64,000 bases of DNA from Zymoseptoria tritici IPO323 (GCF_000219625.1 NC_018215.1:1798001-1862000), one strand, 5' to 3'. Counted from the stretch's first letter, positions 32,528 to 45,000 are shown. Notes: generated by a model from the sequence alone, not told the origin. Made by a program: numbers and translations.

Positions 32528-35217
32528 TCACAAAGGCATCTCATATTCACTACCGTACCCGCCAACATAGTAGTCCGAGTCCTGAGTCCGCGGCGCAGGC
32601 GGCTGAGGCCAGTGATCAAGCACCACCTCGTCACCCGTCAAAGTGAAGTTGAACATAGCCAAAGGCTGCGTGTCGATCAACAAAGCGTAGCTGCCAGGGT
32701 AGAGCACCGTGTTGCCCATGTCATCGACTCTCGCCAAGCTGGCCAGCGTCAAATTCAACGAAGTCGTCTGGCTTGCTCCGGCAGTGATGTTGTGTAGTCG
32801 CTGATAGTTGACCAAGCGCTTGTTCGGGCACGGAGCGGGACCATGTTCGCCGGCCAAGAATCCGAGGGTGACATAGTCGCTGGTGACATTTCCAGTGTTG
32901 GTGACGGCGATCTTCATGTCTGCGAATGGGCAGCGGTCCATGTAGTGCTCGGTGCAGTCTTTGGTGAGGTCCGCGATGCTGAAGGAGGTGGTGTCGGTGG
33001 GCGAGATCGTGGCGGAGAAGTTGGTGTAGTGCAGACCGTAGCCGAACTCGAAGACGGGCTTCTCGTTGTACCACATGTACGTCCTACCTGGGAAGCCGGT
33101 GGTGCTGTTGGGGCGGAGGTGCATGTCTGTCATTGGAACCTTCGAGATGTACGATGCTGGGTATTGGGTGGTTGGCAGACGGCCGGCGGGAGCGGATTTA
33201 CCTTGAATGATGTCGAGGAGCGCGACACCACCGTCTTGACCGGGGTAGCCGCCCCATAGAAGAGCCGAGATGTTTTGATTGTTGAGGAGAGGAGTACTGT
33301 CGACACCGTTGGTGCCCATTTGAGCGACGATGACGGGCTTGCCACGAGAGGCGAGTTGGCCAATGACGTCCAATTGAGCGCCAGTCCAGGCGATACTGAC
33401 TCTGTCCATGCCTTCAGCCTCGACACCATTGTCAATTCCGCCAGCGAAGAGGATGACGTCGGCTTCGTCCACGGCAGTCCAGATATGGAGCCAGTTGTTC
33501 GTCGTTGGGTCTCCTTGCCCTCCTGGGTTGCCCGAGTACGTCACGTTTGCTCCCGTCTGTTGGGCGGCCCAGAGAGGGGAGTGAAGGTAAGGAGGAATAC
33601 CATCATAGTTTCCGAGCATCTGCTCTGTAGCATTGGCCCAGTCGCCAATGACAGCGATTTTGGTATCCTTGGTGATGGCGAGCGGCAGGATTCCGTCGTT
33701 CTTGAGGAGTGTGATGCCCTCGACAGCGGCCTTGAGGGCCAACTGCTGGGCATAGGGAGTGGAGACATCCTTCCAGCTTAGGCTCCGGTACTCAACAGCC
33801 GTACCATCGAAGTACCCGAGACGAACGAGAGAAGAGTACTGCCGAATAAGTGCCATGTCGATGTCCTTCTCAGTCACTAGGCCCAGAGAGAGAGCTCCTG
33901 GCAAAAACTCTTGGTAATAGGTACCTGAATGACATCAGTAAGATCCTGATAGCATTGCAAGACGAGACGTACCGCAGTTGACATCGGTTCCTGCTTTGAG
34001 AGATACAGCAACGGCCTCCTCGCGTGTCGAGGTATATTCGTGCGGAAGGTAGACCTGTGGTTGGACTATCAGCTAGGATGTGGCGATAAAATTCTCGGCT
34101 TCAAACTTACATTCTGGATAGAGTCACAGTCAGAAGTCACCCACTGCTCCTCCGAAGTCCAGTTCCAATGTTCGCGGAGGATTGTCTGGAGGAGATACGG
34201 GTCCGCACAAGTCGGAATTCCGTTCAAGCTATTGTATGAGCACATGAAGGCTCCAACATTGGCATCGCGGGCACAGGCCTGGAACGGAGGCATGTAGTAC
34301 TCAACGAGCTCCTACAGGAATGCGTCAGTGTCCGATGGTCCGCGACTTGACCGGAAATGCTTACCTGAGAACCAACGTGTGGATCGAACTGGTAACGGAA
34401 GTTGCCTGATGAATGCATCAGCCATGCTCAGACGACAAGTCATTGATGCAGGACGGGACTTGGCAAGGCGAGAGGCGTAAGGATAGTCTCAATTCACGCT
34501 GCAGGCCTCTCCCATGACGACTTACCATTCCACGTCTCCAAATCGTACGCCACGAAATGTTTGCAAGTGGCAACGACTTTCTTGTACTTTCCATCTCCCT
34601 GTAGGCCTGCGATCAAAGATTTGACATAGCTTGACAGATGGTAGGGATCTTCTCCGGGCGTCTCCTGGCCACGGCCCCAACGACTGTCCTTGAAGGGATT
34701 AATGTTGGGAGTCCAATAGTCCAATCCGGAACGAGCATCGTTGTTGAAGGCTCTTGCTTCAGTGCTGATGACGGTTGCAACGTCCTTTATCAAGTCATCG
34801 TCGAATGCAGCACCCATCAGGATCGGCTGTGGGAACGAAGTTGCGTAGCGAAAGTCTCCGGAATCGGAGAAGTTCACACCAGGGCTCTGAGCAACGCCAT
34901 GAAGCGCTTCCTGCCACCATGTGTACGCCTAGATAGCCGCAGTCAGCACACTGTAGTACTGCGCTTTCATGTCCAGTGCTTACTGGTAGTCCTAGTCGAG
35001 GAACACCCGGGGCAGTGCTGCCAGTGTTGTTGATTTTCTCCTCGATGGTAAAGGCTGCGATCAATGCCGTTGCTCTTGTCAGAGGATCAGCCGTAAAATC
35101 GCAGACGGTGTTGTTCTTGAGAGGTCCATTTTGGCAGTCAGGAAAGCCTCTGCCTTCCAGTTGGGCAGTTGCTTTCAAGGTCAATGCCAAGAGCGATGTA
35201 AGCAGAAGCGCAGTCAT
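32528..35217 (-). CDS. xlnD: GH3 exo-1,4-beta-xylosidase, secreted
   Basis: Releases xylose from the non-reducing ends of xylo-oligosaccharides outside the cell. Six exons on the minus strand (35217-34984, 34928-34526, 34405-34365, 34311-34111, 34054-33973, 33924-32528) give 785 residues, the family's usual length. The signal peptide is MTALLLTSLLALTLKATAQ. The GH3 N-domain shows AYTWWQEALHGVA, SRWGRGQETPGEDPY and VVATCKHFVAYD. The nucleophile is the Asp in EEQWVTSDCDSIQN, the arrangement of fungal beta-xylosidases. The second domain has GIDNGVEAEGMDR, where a Glu is a candidate acid/base, and the fibronectin-III-like C-domain contains FEFGYGLHYTNF. Many N-glycosylation sequons are present. 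It is divergent from a sugar transporter across a 1.9-kb promoter with XlnR-like motifs. xlnD is used as the general symbol, not a proven orthologue. Confidence 0.93.
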
Positions 35218-36462
35218 CGTGTCGAAGTGAGGAAATGAGCTTCGATCAAAGAAAGTCTCGAAGGTCCGAAGGCGACTGCCTTCTTAAACCTTTTCTCAAC
35301 TCCATCGTGTACGACGTCACTTCGTGAGCAGACCCGCGCAAATGCCGACCAGCCAAGCAATGCACGACTACGAAAGAATCAGTGCTTGAGATGCGGTCAA
35401 GGCATGAAGCCGGCAAAGTGAGGAGCTCCATATCTATTGCGTGGAGCAAGGTCCACTTTTCTCCAATTCATCCGATGCTGCCGCAAACTCAATGCATGGT
35501 TACACCGGCGGGCTTCGGAGGCGCAACACTGGCACAGATCGAGTCGTGTTCGCCTCGATTCCCTCGCCGAGATGGAGACCGTCAACGGGCATTGTTGGAC
35601 CTGCTGAACGCCTGTATCGACAGGGTACCTGCAGCTGGGTGTACGCATGAACAGATTGTGTACGGTCTCGACAGTAGAGAGCAGTTCTACCAAGCATCGG
35701 CTCTACCGATTGCTAGCGCGATCTTAGCAATACTTGTTCTTGGTTGTAGCATGCGTCCTGTTGAACGCCTCTTTCCACGTAGTCTGCTACCGCTGGGATC
35801 AGATCGAGAAGGATGCTGTCCGTCGTGCCGAACGCCGTTACAGCCTGCCATCTGGGGGCGATCTGCCCTGGTACACTTCCGGGTTCTCCATAATGCTGTG
35901 ATGAGGGGTGGAGTTTAGGGTGATCCGGGGCGGGAAGTCTAGCAGGCATTGCATTTAGGCAAAATGAAGATCCCTGCACGTTGGACGACTTCAAGCTGAC
36001 AACGCCAGTGTTAAAGGTATTGGACGCTGAAGTCATATCTTGGCTCCACTTCAAGACCAAGCACGCCGATAGGGCAAGACTTGGAGTCTGGTAAGAATGA
36101 CCTGAGTGAGAGCACATCAAATCAATCAAAAAGGTCGTCCTACCATGCTCCTAGCACCCAAGAAGAGTCTTCGTGTGTCTCCGAGCGGCACACTGTTCCG
36201 AGCGGCATGGAAGCGTTAGGCTTGTGCGACGAGCGTAGCAACGGCAGTCGTTGCAGCTGATCAAGGCAAACGAGATGCACACTCCGCCATCTGAAATTCC
36301 AAACAACCAGCATGGTAGACTTGTACTGCTCGGCCATCCTTGCCGAGATTCAGGCAGAACGCGTACCCCACATAGAGATGGGAGGCCACAGCGGATTGGG
36401 ATATAGCCGTGTGGGCCACAATATGGACCAAACGGACGGGATAGTGGACTAAAGATCCCTGT

Positions 36463-36473
36463 CCGGGGCTAAA
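36463..36473 (+). promoter_or_regulatory. XlnR-type GGCTAAA site overlapping CreA-type CCGGGG
   Basis: GGCTAAA at 36467-36473 matches the binding word of the xylanase regulator XlnR/Xyr1. CCGGGG at 36463-36468 fits the CreA/Cre1 repressor word SYGGRG and overlaps it by two bases. Match to consensus only. Confidence 0.5.
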
Positions 36474-36640
36474 GACGCTGCGCACTTCCAAGCTGGCCGA
36501 TTAACAGCAAAGATCGAGAGGCTTGCTATACGTATCGAATCGTCGAATCGCGGTAACCGTACGGCGTCGGGTGCAGGTGTTGTCGCTATTGTTGCAAATG
36601 CTTAGGTAAAGCCGCTCGTGCTCAGACTGTCAGATACGAC

Positions 36641-36646
36641 TTAGCC
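36641..36646 (-). promoter_or_regulatory. GGCTAA core, possible XlnR site
   Basis: TTAGCC on the plus strand, so GGCTAA on the minus strand, 490 bases upstream of the transporter start. The seventh base is G rather than A. Consensus match only. Confidence 0.35.
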
Positions 36647-36894
36647 GCTACTATATACAGTTAGTCTAATCTGGTCCATTATGGCTCGAGTCTTCGTCCG
36701 CATGGAAACTGCAGTCCATCTGCGGATATGGATTCCATGGATTAGTGGATCCCATCCCTAACCCCACAACCGCCTCCGTGAAGGATCATGGTCAAGCATT
36801 CGAAATCCCGCCACAGACTGGGGAGCTCAGAGCTTGGTACCCGCCATATGGAGAGCCATGTGCTTTAAGCGAGCATCACGTGTCCTCACACGAC

Positions 36895-36901
36895 TTTAGC
36901 C
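36895..36901 (-). promoter_or_regulatory. XlnR-type GGCTAAA site, reverse orientation
   Basis: TTTAGCC on the plus strand is an exact reverse GGCTAAA, about 230 bases upstream of the transporter ATG. Consensus match only. Confidence 0.45.
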
Positions 36902-37131
36902 GCCTTTCTGTGACTCCTACGAGGCAAGCCATGTCAGCAAGGAAGGATGGAACCGTTGGACACATGGCAGCAGCGGGCGTTAGTTAGCGAGGTGTGGACG
37001 GGGGTAAATGCCACACGCATGCGAGTGCATACATATGCTGGGCGTCGTCGCAGCTCGTTTCCTTCCTCCAGCATCCCTACCTCCGTCTCCACGCGACAGA
37101 CTATTTCGACACCGATCATCAATCTCGCAAT

Positions 37132-39365
37132 ATGGCTCCAGCAGGAGGTGGAAGCTCTTTTGAGCAAGTCGCTCTGCAGCGCCGTCTCGCACTTCAGGGA
37201 ACCTCGGGTCCTGCAGCACTCGTGAAGAATGCCAAAGTCTTCGGCATCGCCTGCTTTGCATGCTTGGGTGGACTGTTGTACGGCTACAACCAGGGCGTCT
37301 TCTCCGGCGTGTTGGCCATGAAATCGTTCGACAACCGTGAGTCGATCATTCTATCGTTGGAGGAAGCTCAACTAACGGATCCATAGACATGGGTGTCTGG
37401 GTCACCGACTCGACAAAGAAAGGATGGCTCACGGCAATCTTGGAACTAGGAGCTTGGGTCGGCTGTCTGTATTCCGGGTTCGTCGCAGAGATACTGAGCC
37501 GCAAGTATGCGATTCTCATCAGCACCGGCATCTTCATCGTTGGCGTCATCGTCCAGGTCACATCTGTCACTGGAAGTGGTGCGAGCAGCATTCTTGGTGG
37601 ACGATTCATCACGGGTATGGGCGTTGGCGCTTTGTCGATGATCGTGCCAATGTATAACGCGGAAGTGGCGCCTCCGGAAGTGAGAGGAGCTTTGATCGGA
37701 TTGCAGCAGCTGGCCATCACTACCGGAATCATGATCTCCTTCTGGATTGGTAAGTCAACAATCCATTATGCCTTCAAACGCCCAAGATCGCTGATTGTGT
37801 CCGGCCAGACTACGGCACCAACTACATTGGTGGTACCGGCGAAGGTCAGCATGACGCTGCTTGGCTTGTACCACTGTCGCTCCAGCTCGTTCCAGCGGTG
37901 CTTCTCGGAGTCGGAATGGTGAGTCTTGGAGGCCAGAACGCTGCGATATCTTAGCTGACCAGCACAGATCTTCATGCCCTTCAGCCCACGATGGCTGTGC
38001 CATCACGGAAGGGAAGCCGAAGCCCGCAAGACACTCGCCAGCCTTCGAGACCTGCCAGAAGACCACGAACTCATCGAGCTCGAATTTCTGGAAATCAAAG
38101 CCCAGTCCTTGTTCGAGAAACGGACCACCGCTGAGCGCTTTCCGCACTTGTCCGACGGATCGGCAATGTCCACCATCAAACTGCAGTTCGTCGCTATCGG
38201 CTCGCTTTTCCAGACAAAGCCTATGTTCCGTCGTGTCTGTCTCGCTGTATTCACCATGCTGTTCCAGCAATGGTCTGGCATCAACGCGATTCTGTGTAAG
38301 TTTTTCAGACATCACAATACAGAGCATCACGCTCATAGCCTTTTCAACAGACTACGCTCCTCAAATCTTCAAAGGTCTTGGGCTGTCGGGCAACACCACT
38401 TCGCTGTTGGCAACAGGTGTGGTCGGTATTGCGATGTGGCTCGCCACGATTCCAGCGTAAGTACAACTTCAGCTTTCACGACCGCGCATGACGGGATCCC
38501 TGCTGACGATACTGGCCACAGCGTCCTCTACGTCGACAAGGTTGGACGGAAGCCGATTCTGATAAGTGGAGCCATCGGTAGGCTGAGCCTTTGTTTATTA
38601 CAGATTGCCTTCGGTATTCGCTGACCTTATACGCCTTGCTTTCCAGGTATGGCCACATGCCACATCATCATCGCAGTCATCGTGGCCAAGAACCAGAACC
38701 AATGGGAGACGCACTCGGGTGCTGGGTGGGCTGCGGTGACCATGGTATGGCTGTTTGTGGTATTCTTCGGATACAGCTGGGGTCCTTGCGCTTGGATTGT
38801 CATCGCAGAGATCTGGCCAATTTCCCAGCGGCCATATGGTATCGCTCTTGGAGCTTCGTCAAACTGGATGGTGAGTCAACCGCTCTGAACCTTTGGAGTC
38901 GACGGAAGCTGACCTGTGCATAGAATAACTTCATTGTTGGCCGTAGGTTTCGAGTTGCACTCGATTGTTGTGTTGTTGCGAGACTGACATGATCACAGAG
39001 GTGACTCCCGACATGCTAACCAATATCACCTATGGAACCTATCTCTTCTTCGGAATCATGACCTTTGGCGGAGCCGGATTCATCTGGTGGTTCTTCCCGG
39101 AGACCAAAAATTTGTCCTTGGAAGAAATGTAAGGACCTATTCGATTCAAAAGTGCCTCGTTTCCTGCAGCTGACTCTCAAGCAGGGACGTTCTCTTCGGA
39201 TCGCATGGCGTCGCAAGAGCTGACACCGAGCGCATGCACGAGATCAACCGCGAGATTGGACTCGAGGCAATGATTCGGGGCAATAGTGTCAGTGAGCCGA
39301 AGCACGAGCACATTGACGAGAAGGATGGAGTCAAATTTGAAGAAGGCGAGAGTCCAAGTCTGTAA
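37132..39365 (+). CDS. MFS sugar transporter (sugar porter family)
   Basis: A plasma-membrane hexose/pentose-type transporter. Ten exons (37132-37336, 37387-37749, 37809-37918, 37968-38295, 38351-38456, 38522-38577, 38647-38870, 38924-38942, 38999-39128, 39185-39365) close in frame to 573 residues with the 12-helix sugar porter layout. Signatures seen are the first helix with GGLLYGYNQGVFSGVL, GRFITGMGVGALSMIVPMYN and EVAPPEVRGALIGLQQLAI of the PESPR-like region, FMPFSPRWLCHHGRE at the end of TM6, FQQWSGINAILYYAPQIF in TM7, VDKVGRKP and FFPETKNLSLEEMD at the end of TM12. Exon 8 is only 19 bases. The substrate cannot be fixed; the divergent xylosidase and GGCTAA sites suggest xylose or another hemicellulose sugar. 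Confidence 0.93.
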
Positions 39366-39696
39366 GACCGTGGACAAGGTGTCTGTGGGAGCGTGATCCT
39401 TCGTTAGGATAGTTTGCAGTTGTGGCCGTCATCTGCGAAGCGCGATTAGCGAGCAGTGAAGTACAACGGAATGCACTTGACTCGTGGAAAACGCCTTTGC
39501 CAATCTTCGCAACTTCAGGAAAGCCGTTCCTGACCATCTCCTCTAGCGTAGGAGCGCACAGGGAGAGGTGTGAACGACTAGCCAGTCCATGAAAGAGCTC
39601 GTGGTCGCATGGGCTCTTCTCGGCATCCTCACAGCCAGACCTGTGGTTTCGTAGGGAGTCTTCCAAGTGCTGAATATTCTTTGTGACATCACCTGA
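39366..39696. other. Convergent 3' spacer
   Basis: Sequence of 331 bases between the stops of two convergent genes. No gene or clear signal seen. Confidence 0.4.
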
Positions 39697-40198
39697 CTAG
39701 TCTTGATTCATAGCCAGTTCCTCCATAGCATTCACGCCCTGCTCGAGTTCACGTATCCTCTGCCCGACCCGCCTCTTTACCTCTTCCGCCAATTGTTCGT
39801 CTGTTCCGTCCACGCAAGCCTTGTACGCCTCTTGTAGTTTCGTCAATTCTTCTCTTGCTGCCTTTCTATCCTCCTCTGCGTAAACAGACACTTTCTCGGT
39901 CTCCTCCCTGCAGATGTACATGATCAGCAAAGGACACTGCGCATCACATTTGCCATCCCATCGCATACATTGCAATCTCGAACTCGTCCTGAGCAGTAGC
40001 ATATAATTCAGTGATCTCCTCGATCTTCTCGTCCGCTATTGATTTCGAGGATAGCCATCTTGCTGTCTGAAAGGGTACATGTGATGCGAATCGTGTCGAA
40101 GACGCTGCGACTCGACGCGGTCGTGTGAGCGTGCGGATTGTGCGTCTCGGTATAGTACTCTGGCGAAGTACGCGGGAAAATACGGCCCGGGGAATCAT
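39697..40198 (-). CDS. Small mitochondrial conserved hypothetical protein
   Basis: Two exons on the minus strand (40198-39969, 39907-39697) give 146 residues. The N-terminus MIPRAVFSRVLRQSTIPRRT is Arg/Ser-rich and continues basic to about residue 50 (FQTARWLSSKSIADEK), a clear mitochondrial presequence. The mature part is charged and helical: EEITELYATAQDEFEIA joins across the intron to MEETEKVSVYAEEDRKAARE, then a coiled-coil that ends NAMEELAMNQD. I recall similar small proteins in many ascomycetes annotated only as hypothetical. Function unknown. Its start is about 285 bases from that of the divergent cytochrome b5 gene. Confidence 0.8.
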
Positions 40199-40482
40199 GG
40201 TGAATGTGAGTGCTCGGGTGTCGCGATGTGGTTGTCCAAAATGTCAATGGAAGTCGAAGCACCGCGAGCACTAGTGACGCACTAGCGGCTGCTAAATTTG
40301 GACGCTCCAGCAGCTATCACTTTCGCCTCCTTCACAGACCTCATTCTTTAAACAATGCAACAAAAATGAACTGTGTCCGAAAACGATGACCATCACGAGC
40401 ATACAACATCCCGCCCATCGCCTCAGCTGCTACCACAGATCGAGAATGCTGATCCCTCGCTGAGATCCAGTCCGACAAAATA

Positions 40483-41427
40483 ATGGGTGCACTGAGCATC
40501 CTCATCCTCATCGTATCAATATCCTTCCTGACAATACGATATCCGGTCATGTTGAAAGGCCTCTTGCCAGCATGGTTCAGCGCGGCCGAACGAAAGGACT
40601 TCGACTCCAAAGATGAAAGCCGCCTGTCACACGGGTCCGAAGCCTCAGACCAGGGAAGGACTTCAACATCAGGAGATGAAGCAGACGGCGACTCGACACC
40701 AAAAGCGGAGCCGACACGAAATGAGGAAGCAGTCCCCACGTTCACCTTGAGTGATGGTACTGCGGAAGAAGTACCAGAGTCGCCTGCAGAGCCAGTCACC
40801 CCTATGTTCCCTGCCGCGAATAGCGCCCAACGAGCCTCTTCATCTATGCCTCCTCCGCCGAGACCGACCAAACCTAGTGCCTCGAGTCTCATGCCACCAC
40901 CAGGGCGACCCGTTCCCAGTCAGAAGCAGTCTGCAGCCGCCTCGTTGCGCATACCCTCAAATGGTCCCCTGCCCAACCGCGGACCACCAGCCGGGAGTCA
41001 GCAGCGGGTCAATTCAAGTCTATCGCCGAATGGTGCTGTCTCGACTCCAAATTCGCGCGGCAAAGTGCTATTGTCGCCTGGCCATTCGCCCATGGATTGG
41101 GCTGCACTGGTAAAAAGTGGCAATCTTGCGGGTGTCAGCACATTTCAGCGCGTCACACCTAGCGAGTTGAAGAAGATGACAGGACGAAAAGGCAAGCCAG
41201 CATGGAGTAGCTGGCAGGGGAAAGTCTACAACATCACCCCGTACCTGCCATTCCATCCTGGCGGCGAACCAGAGTTGATGAAGGCTGCTGGGAGGGACGG
41301 AACGAAACTGTTCATGGATGTGCATCCATGGGTGAATTGGGAGAATATGCTATCCACCTGTCTAGTAGGAGTTCTGGTACCAGAAGACCACGGCGCTGGA
41401 AGTGGGAGTCTGGAGGATATGGATTGA
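40483..41427 (+). CDS. Membrane-anchored cytochrome b5-domain protein
   Basis: A single-exon 314-residue protein. An N-terminal hydrophobic segment (MGALSILILIVSISFLTIRY) is a signal anchor. A disordered Ser/Pro-rich linker (about 30-210) follows. The C-terminal cytochrome b5-like haem domain reads SELKKMTGRKGKPAWSSWQG, KVYNITPYLPFHPGGEPELM, and then HPWVNWENML, with HPGG holding the first haem-ligand His and HPWVNW the likely second. The domain is set close to the C-terminus, as in a small group of fungal b5 proteins that are not fused to an enzyme. Likely an electron carrier at the ER or another inner membrane. Partner enzyme not evident. Confidence 0.88.
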   Translation: MGALSILILIVSISFLTIRYPVMLKGLLPAWFSAAERKDFDSKDESRLSHGSEASDQGRTSTSGDEADGDSTPKAEPTRNEEAVPTFTLSDGTAEEVPESPAEPVTPMFPAANSAQRASSSMPPPPRPTKPSASSLMPPPGRPVPSQKQSAAASLRIPSNGPLPNRGPPAGSQQRVNSSLSPNGAVSTPNSRGKVLLSPGHSPMDWAALVKSGNLAGVSTFQRVTPSELKKMTGRKGKPAWSSWQGKVYNITPYLPFHPGGEPELMKAAGRDGTKLFMDVHPWVNWENMLSTCLVGVLVPEDHGAGSGSLEDMD

Positions 41428-42095
41428 CGGAACATTACGAATTTTGCGACTTCGATAGAGATACAGCATAGCGATGGGAGCCCGACGACTTTGTACATAC
41501 TTGTTCTCATGGCGAGAATGTCAGATGCGTGGTTGTCCATCCGGGTTTGTCCATTGGTACCTGGTAGTTCTGTAATGTTTGGCTAGAACTTTGTGAATGC
41601 TTCTTGCTCAGATATATGTCAAAAAGCGACCCACGACTTTCGCCCGGCGAGCGAGACAGTCCTACAGCATTACCTTACCTAAGTTCCACCCTAAATTGCT
41701 CCCTTGGTTGCGCAACTCTGTGCTCTGTGCTCACCTCACCTTTATTGCGACCAATTCCAAGAGACATCTCTTCTCGAATGTGACGACAAGTTTGTGCGTG
41801 GAGCGATATTGGAAACCCCTTCAGAGACTCTACAGCCAAGGAAACAAACAAATCTTCAGCGATTGGCAAGGTTCTCGCGTTAAGCATGGAAGCTGCCCGA
41901 CGCGTCCTTGAGTAAGGCAGACATCTCACTTTTGTTGGGAAAGAGCGAGATTTGACAAGCCTAGCCAGCGGTGTGCAACAAGAGGTGGTTCTAGCGAAGA
42001 TCGTACCACATTTGCAGAGGAGTGTCACATGCAAGAAATGCACAGAAAGTAGCACGGCAGTTTGCACATGATCATTCCGCGTTCCGACCGCAGCT
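41428..42095. other. Spacer upstream of KMT6
   Basis: Sequence of 668 bases between tandem plus-strand genes; presumably the KMT6 promoter and leader. No gene recognised. Confidence 0.4.
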
Positions 42096-45000
42096 ATGGC
42101 CAATGTCATCGATCTTACTGGCGATGATGAAAACGAGAATTCTAGCGCCGGACTTCCTCTGCCGACAAATCCTAGCAAAACATCCAACCAGCCTCACGTC
42201 AAGCGATCGAGCAACATGGAATCTCGGTCACCGCAAGCTCAAGTGCCGAGGACGAAGTCGCTGAACCACGCATCAAACAAGGAAGGATCCAATGATCGGT
42301 CGAGGCAGTCTTCGTCCGCGCGCACGGAACATGGCAGTAAGCCTGGAGCATCTGGGCCGCAGTCGCTTGCCGCGAGAATGGCAGGAGGCGGCCCTACGAA
42401 AATCGGATCATCGCAACAGCCTTCCAAACTTTCGAAAGAAAGTGGAGGCAATATGGCGAAGACAATCTCGAAAGTGACTGCGAAGGATTTTAACATCCCT
42501 ACTGGACTGCCTCAGAAGAGGCCATTAGATGCGTCAGCCGCGAAGAAGTCGAGCGCTCCGGACGCCGTGACTGGTAGCCCAAAGAAGAAGCGTCGCATCG
42601 AGGAAGGCGGAGAAATTTCGAAAAGCACGTCACCGGCCAAGAAGCTGAAGAGCACAAATGAACAACGAAGGCAGCCCGACGAAGCTGCGCGTTCAGGTAA
42701 CCACTTGTCAACAATTGCCGGTGCGGGTAATGCGAGAAGTACAGCGGTGAGAGAGACGATCGATCTGCGATCGTCACCTGAGGAAGAGAACAGAACTCCA
42801 AGACCTGTAGCAGGCAGCACCAAACTCACAACAGCTGGAAAGGATGCAAAGCGGAGTCCGCTCAAAGGATCGGCTGCTGCGCGTGACAGAAATCTTGTAG
42901 GGAAAGGCGCTGGCCCGGCATCGAAGGGAGAGATTTCAATTCCGGAGAGTCCTGTTGAGTCGCCACGCAAGGAGCCATCTCCAATTAAGCAAAAGCCCTC
43001 GAAGGGGCTGGGTGGTGAGAAGTTGCTCGCTGCTCCAGCTCAGTCCTCTGCGAAATCTGCCAATAATAGCCATTCGGAAGGCAGAGCAACACGTTTGTCG
43101 CCAAAGAAGAAGAGCGAAGTCACCGCAGCTTCAAGCGAGAGCAGCAGTACCGCGAAGCCAATCCGCGCAAGCAACAGAACGACCACGCCGCCGAGAACAT
43201 CAGAAGTCGGCTCGCCGCACAAAGGTGTTCACGCACCTACACCGCGGCGAGAGCAGCCTCACAGTCGACCTTCGAGTGCCACGCCAAGACCATTAACCGC
43301 AAACTCAATCGTCGCCCATTTGAGCGTCGAAGGACCCGATGGTATCTTGAAGAGTGAAAACAGCGCTGGGCGGTATCTGAGCTCCAGAAATGGCCGACCA
43401 GCGCCGGGTAGTCCGCAGAAGCCAGGGATGCCACCGCTGAACTCCCCAATCAAGACCTCACAGCCCTCCCTGGACGTGGTTAAGGGCGAGTTCATGGCAT
43501 CCGATCTTGGCACTTCAGGTAACATTGCAAAGATAGTGGAACAGGCCGTTGAAGACCTTCGCAATGACCACGAATACTGGAACGGCGTATGGCTCAAGCG
43601 GGCCTGTTTCTCGACCGGATCTCGCACTCGCCGGGTTCAACACAGCAAGCCGACATCCGTGTTCAAGAAAATGAAGCCGCTCGCAGTCGAGCTCATACCA
43701 GAGAAGAAAAAGGTCCCGGACAGCTCCGTGCGCATTCACGTGGAGATTTCATCTGGCAAGTTGGCGAGATCTACTTACGCGGTTCCGTGCACCATCTATC
43801 GAACACCGACCGACGCGGATGTGCCAAACTACTCGCACTATGTCAGCATCAAGCACAACTTTCTTGCCAATAGCGAACGAACTTTGCAGCATTGGCCGTA
43901 TTTCGACGACGACTTCGCAAGGGGTGATGCACTCGGACTACACTATCACGTCGATATGGTGAATCGAGAACGAAAGCTGATTCGACTTGCTCAAGCAGAG
44001 AGTATCGCGGAATATGCAGAGGAAGCTCTTCACCAGATTGGCTGCTCCTGGTCAGACGTGCTGCACTTCTTGCTGGAGTCTTCTCCCAATGTTGGATCAG
44101 ATCGCGAGGCTCGAGCCTTGTTGAGCAAGAGGAACGCCATTGCCATGGAGGATCTCACTCGTCGTGACGAAAGATGGGTGTATGTGTTGTCAAAGCTTCC
44201 AGCGGCAGATCCAGATACCGTCGGCAAGGCTGCCCTCCTCTGCGACCACTTCTATCGTATTGCAAGATTTCCCCTGTGGCATGTCGTCCGGCGCAGCGAC
44301 TACTTCACCAAGCTTCTCGAAGAAGAGCCTAGAAAGCCCGACATGGACGAGCTTACCTGCCGGATATGCATGCGATTCCATTGTCCATACCACGGTGAAC
44401 TTGTCGAGCATTCACCCAGCGATGACGAACTTCCAGAAGAGGATGAGGCCATTGTGCAGACCGACATCATCCACCCGCCACGGATCAACCATCGTTCGCG
44501 CGTGACGTTCCCACCCAGCGTCGATGAAGGTGACCCCAACGTGCCCATCAAGGACCGTCGAGCAGCATCCACCTGGCTAGCCACGACCGCCAGCCTCAAC
44601 ACCACTCCCGAGACCCGCGGACCTTTTTACCCCTGCCACCACCCTGGCGAATCCTGCGTCAGCGCAAAATGTTCCTGCTGGCGAGCGAAAATCACCTGCG
44701 AGAAAATCTGCAGTTGCGCACCAAGTTGCCCACGCAAATTCCAAGGCTGCTCCTGTTCCAACGACCGAGCCCGCGCAAACGGAGGGACCTCGAAAAAGAA
44801 CCAAAAGTACGTCTGCTTCGAAGACGCCCGCTGCGCATGTTTTCAATCCGGTCGAGAATGCGACCCTGACCTCTGCGGCGAGTGCGGCGTCTGCGACATC
44901 CTCGACCCCGTCCACCGCCACGACGACCGCATCCTCCAAGCCCGCTGCCGCAACGCGAGCATCCAGCGCGGCGTCCCCAAACACACCATTCTCGGCGACA

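Larger units (their letters stand above)
35218..37131. promoter_or_regulatory. Shared divergent promoter region, xylosidase / sugar transporter
   Basis: A 1.9-kb stretch between the divergent starts with no recognised gene. Frames up to 178 residues are open but lack protein character. A cluster of GGCTAA-type words and one overlapping SYGGRG word lies in the right half (36.46-36.90 kb), nearer the transporter; each is listed separately. Near 36865 is an isolated CACGTG. Confidence 0.6.

Noticed and set aside
35382..35918. A 178-residue plus-strand frame in the xylosidase/transporter spacer
   Set aside because: No domain; overlapping frames on both strands are equally open; composition is not protein-like.
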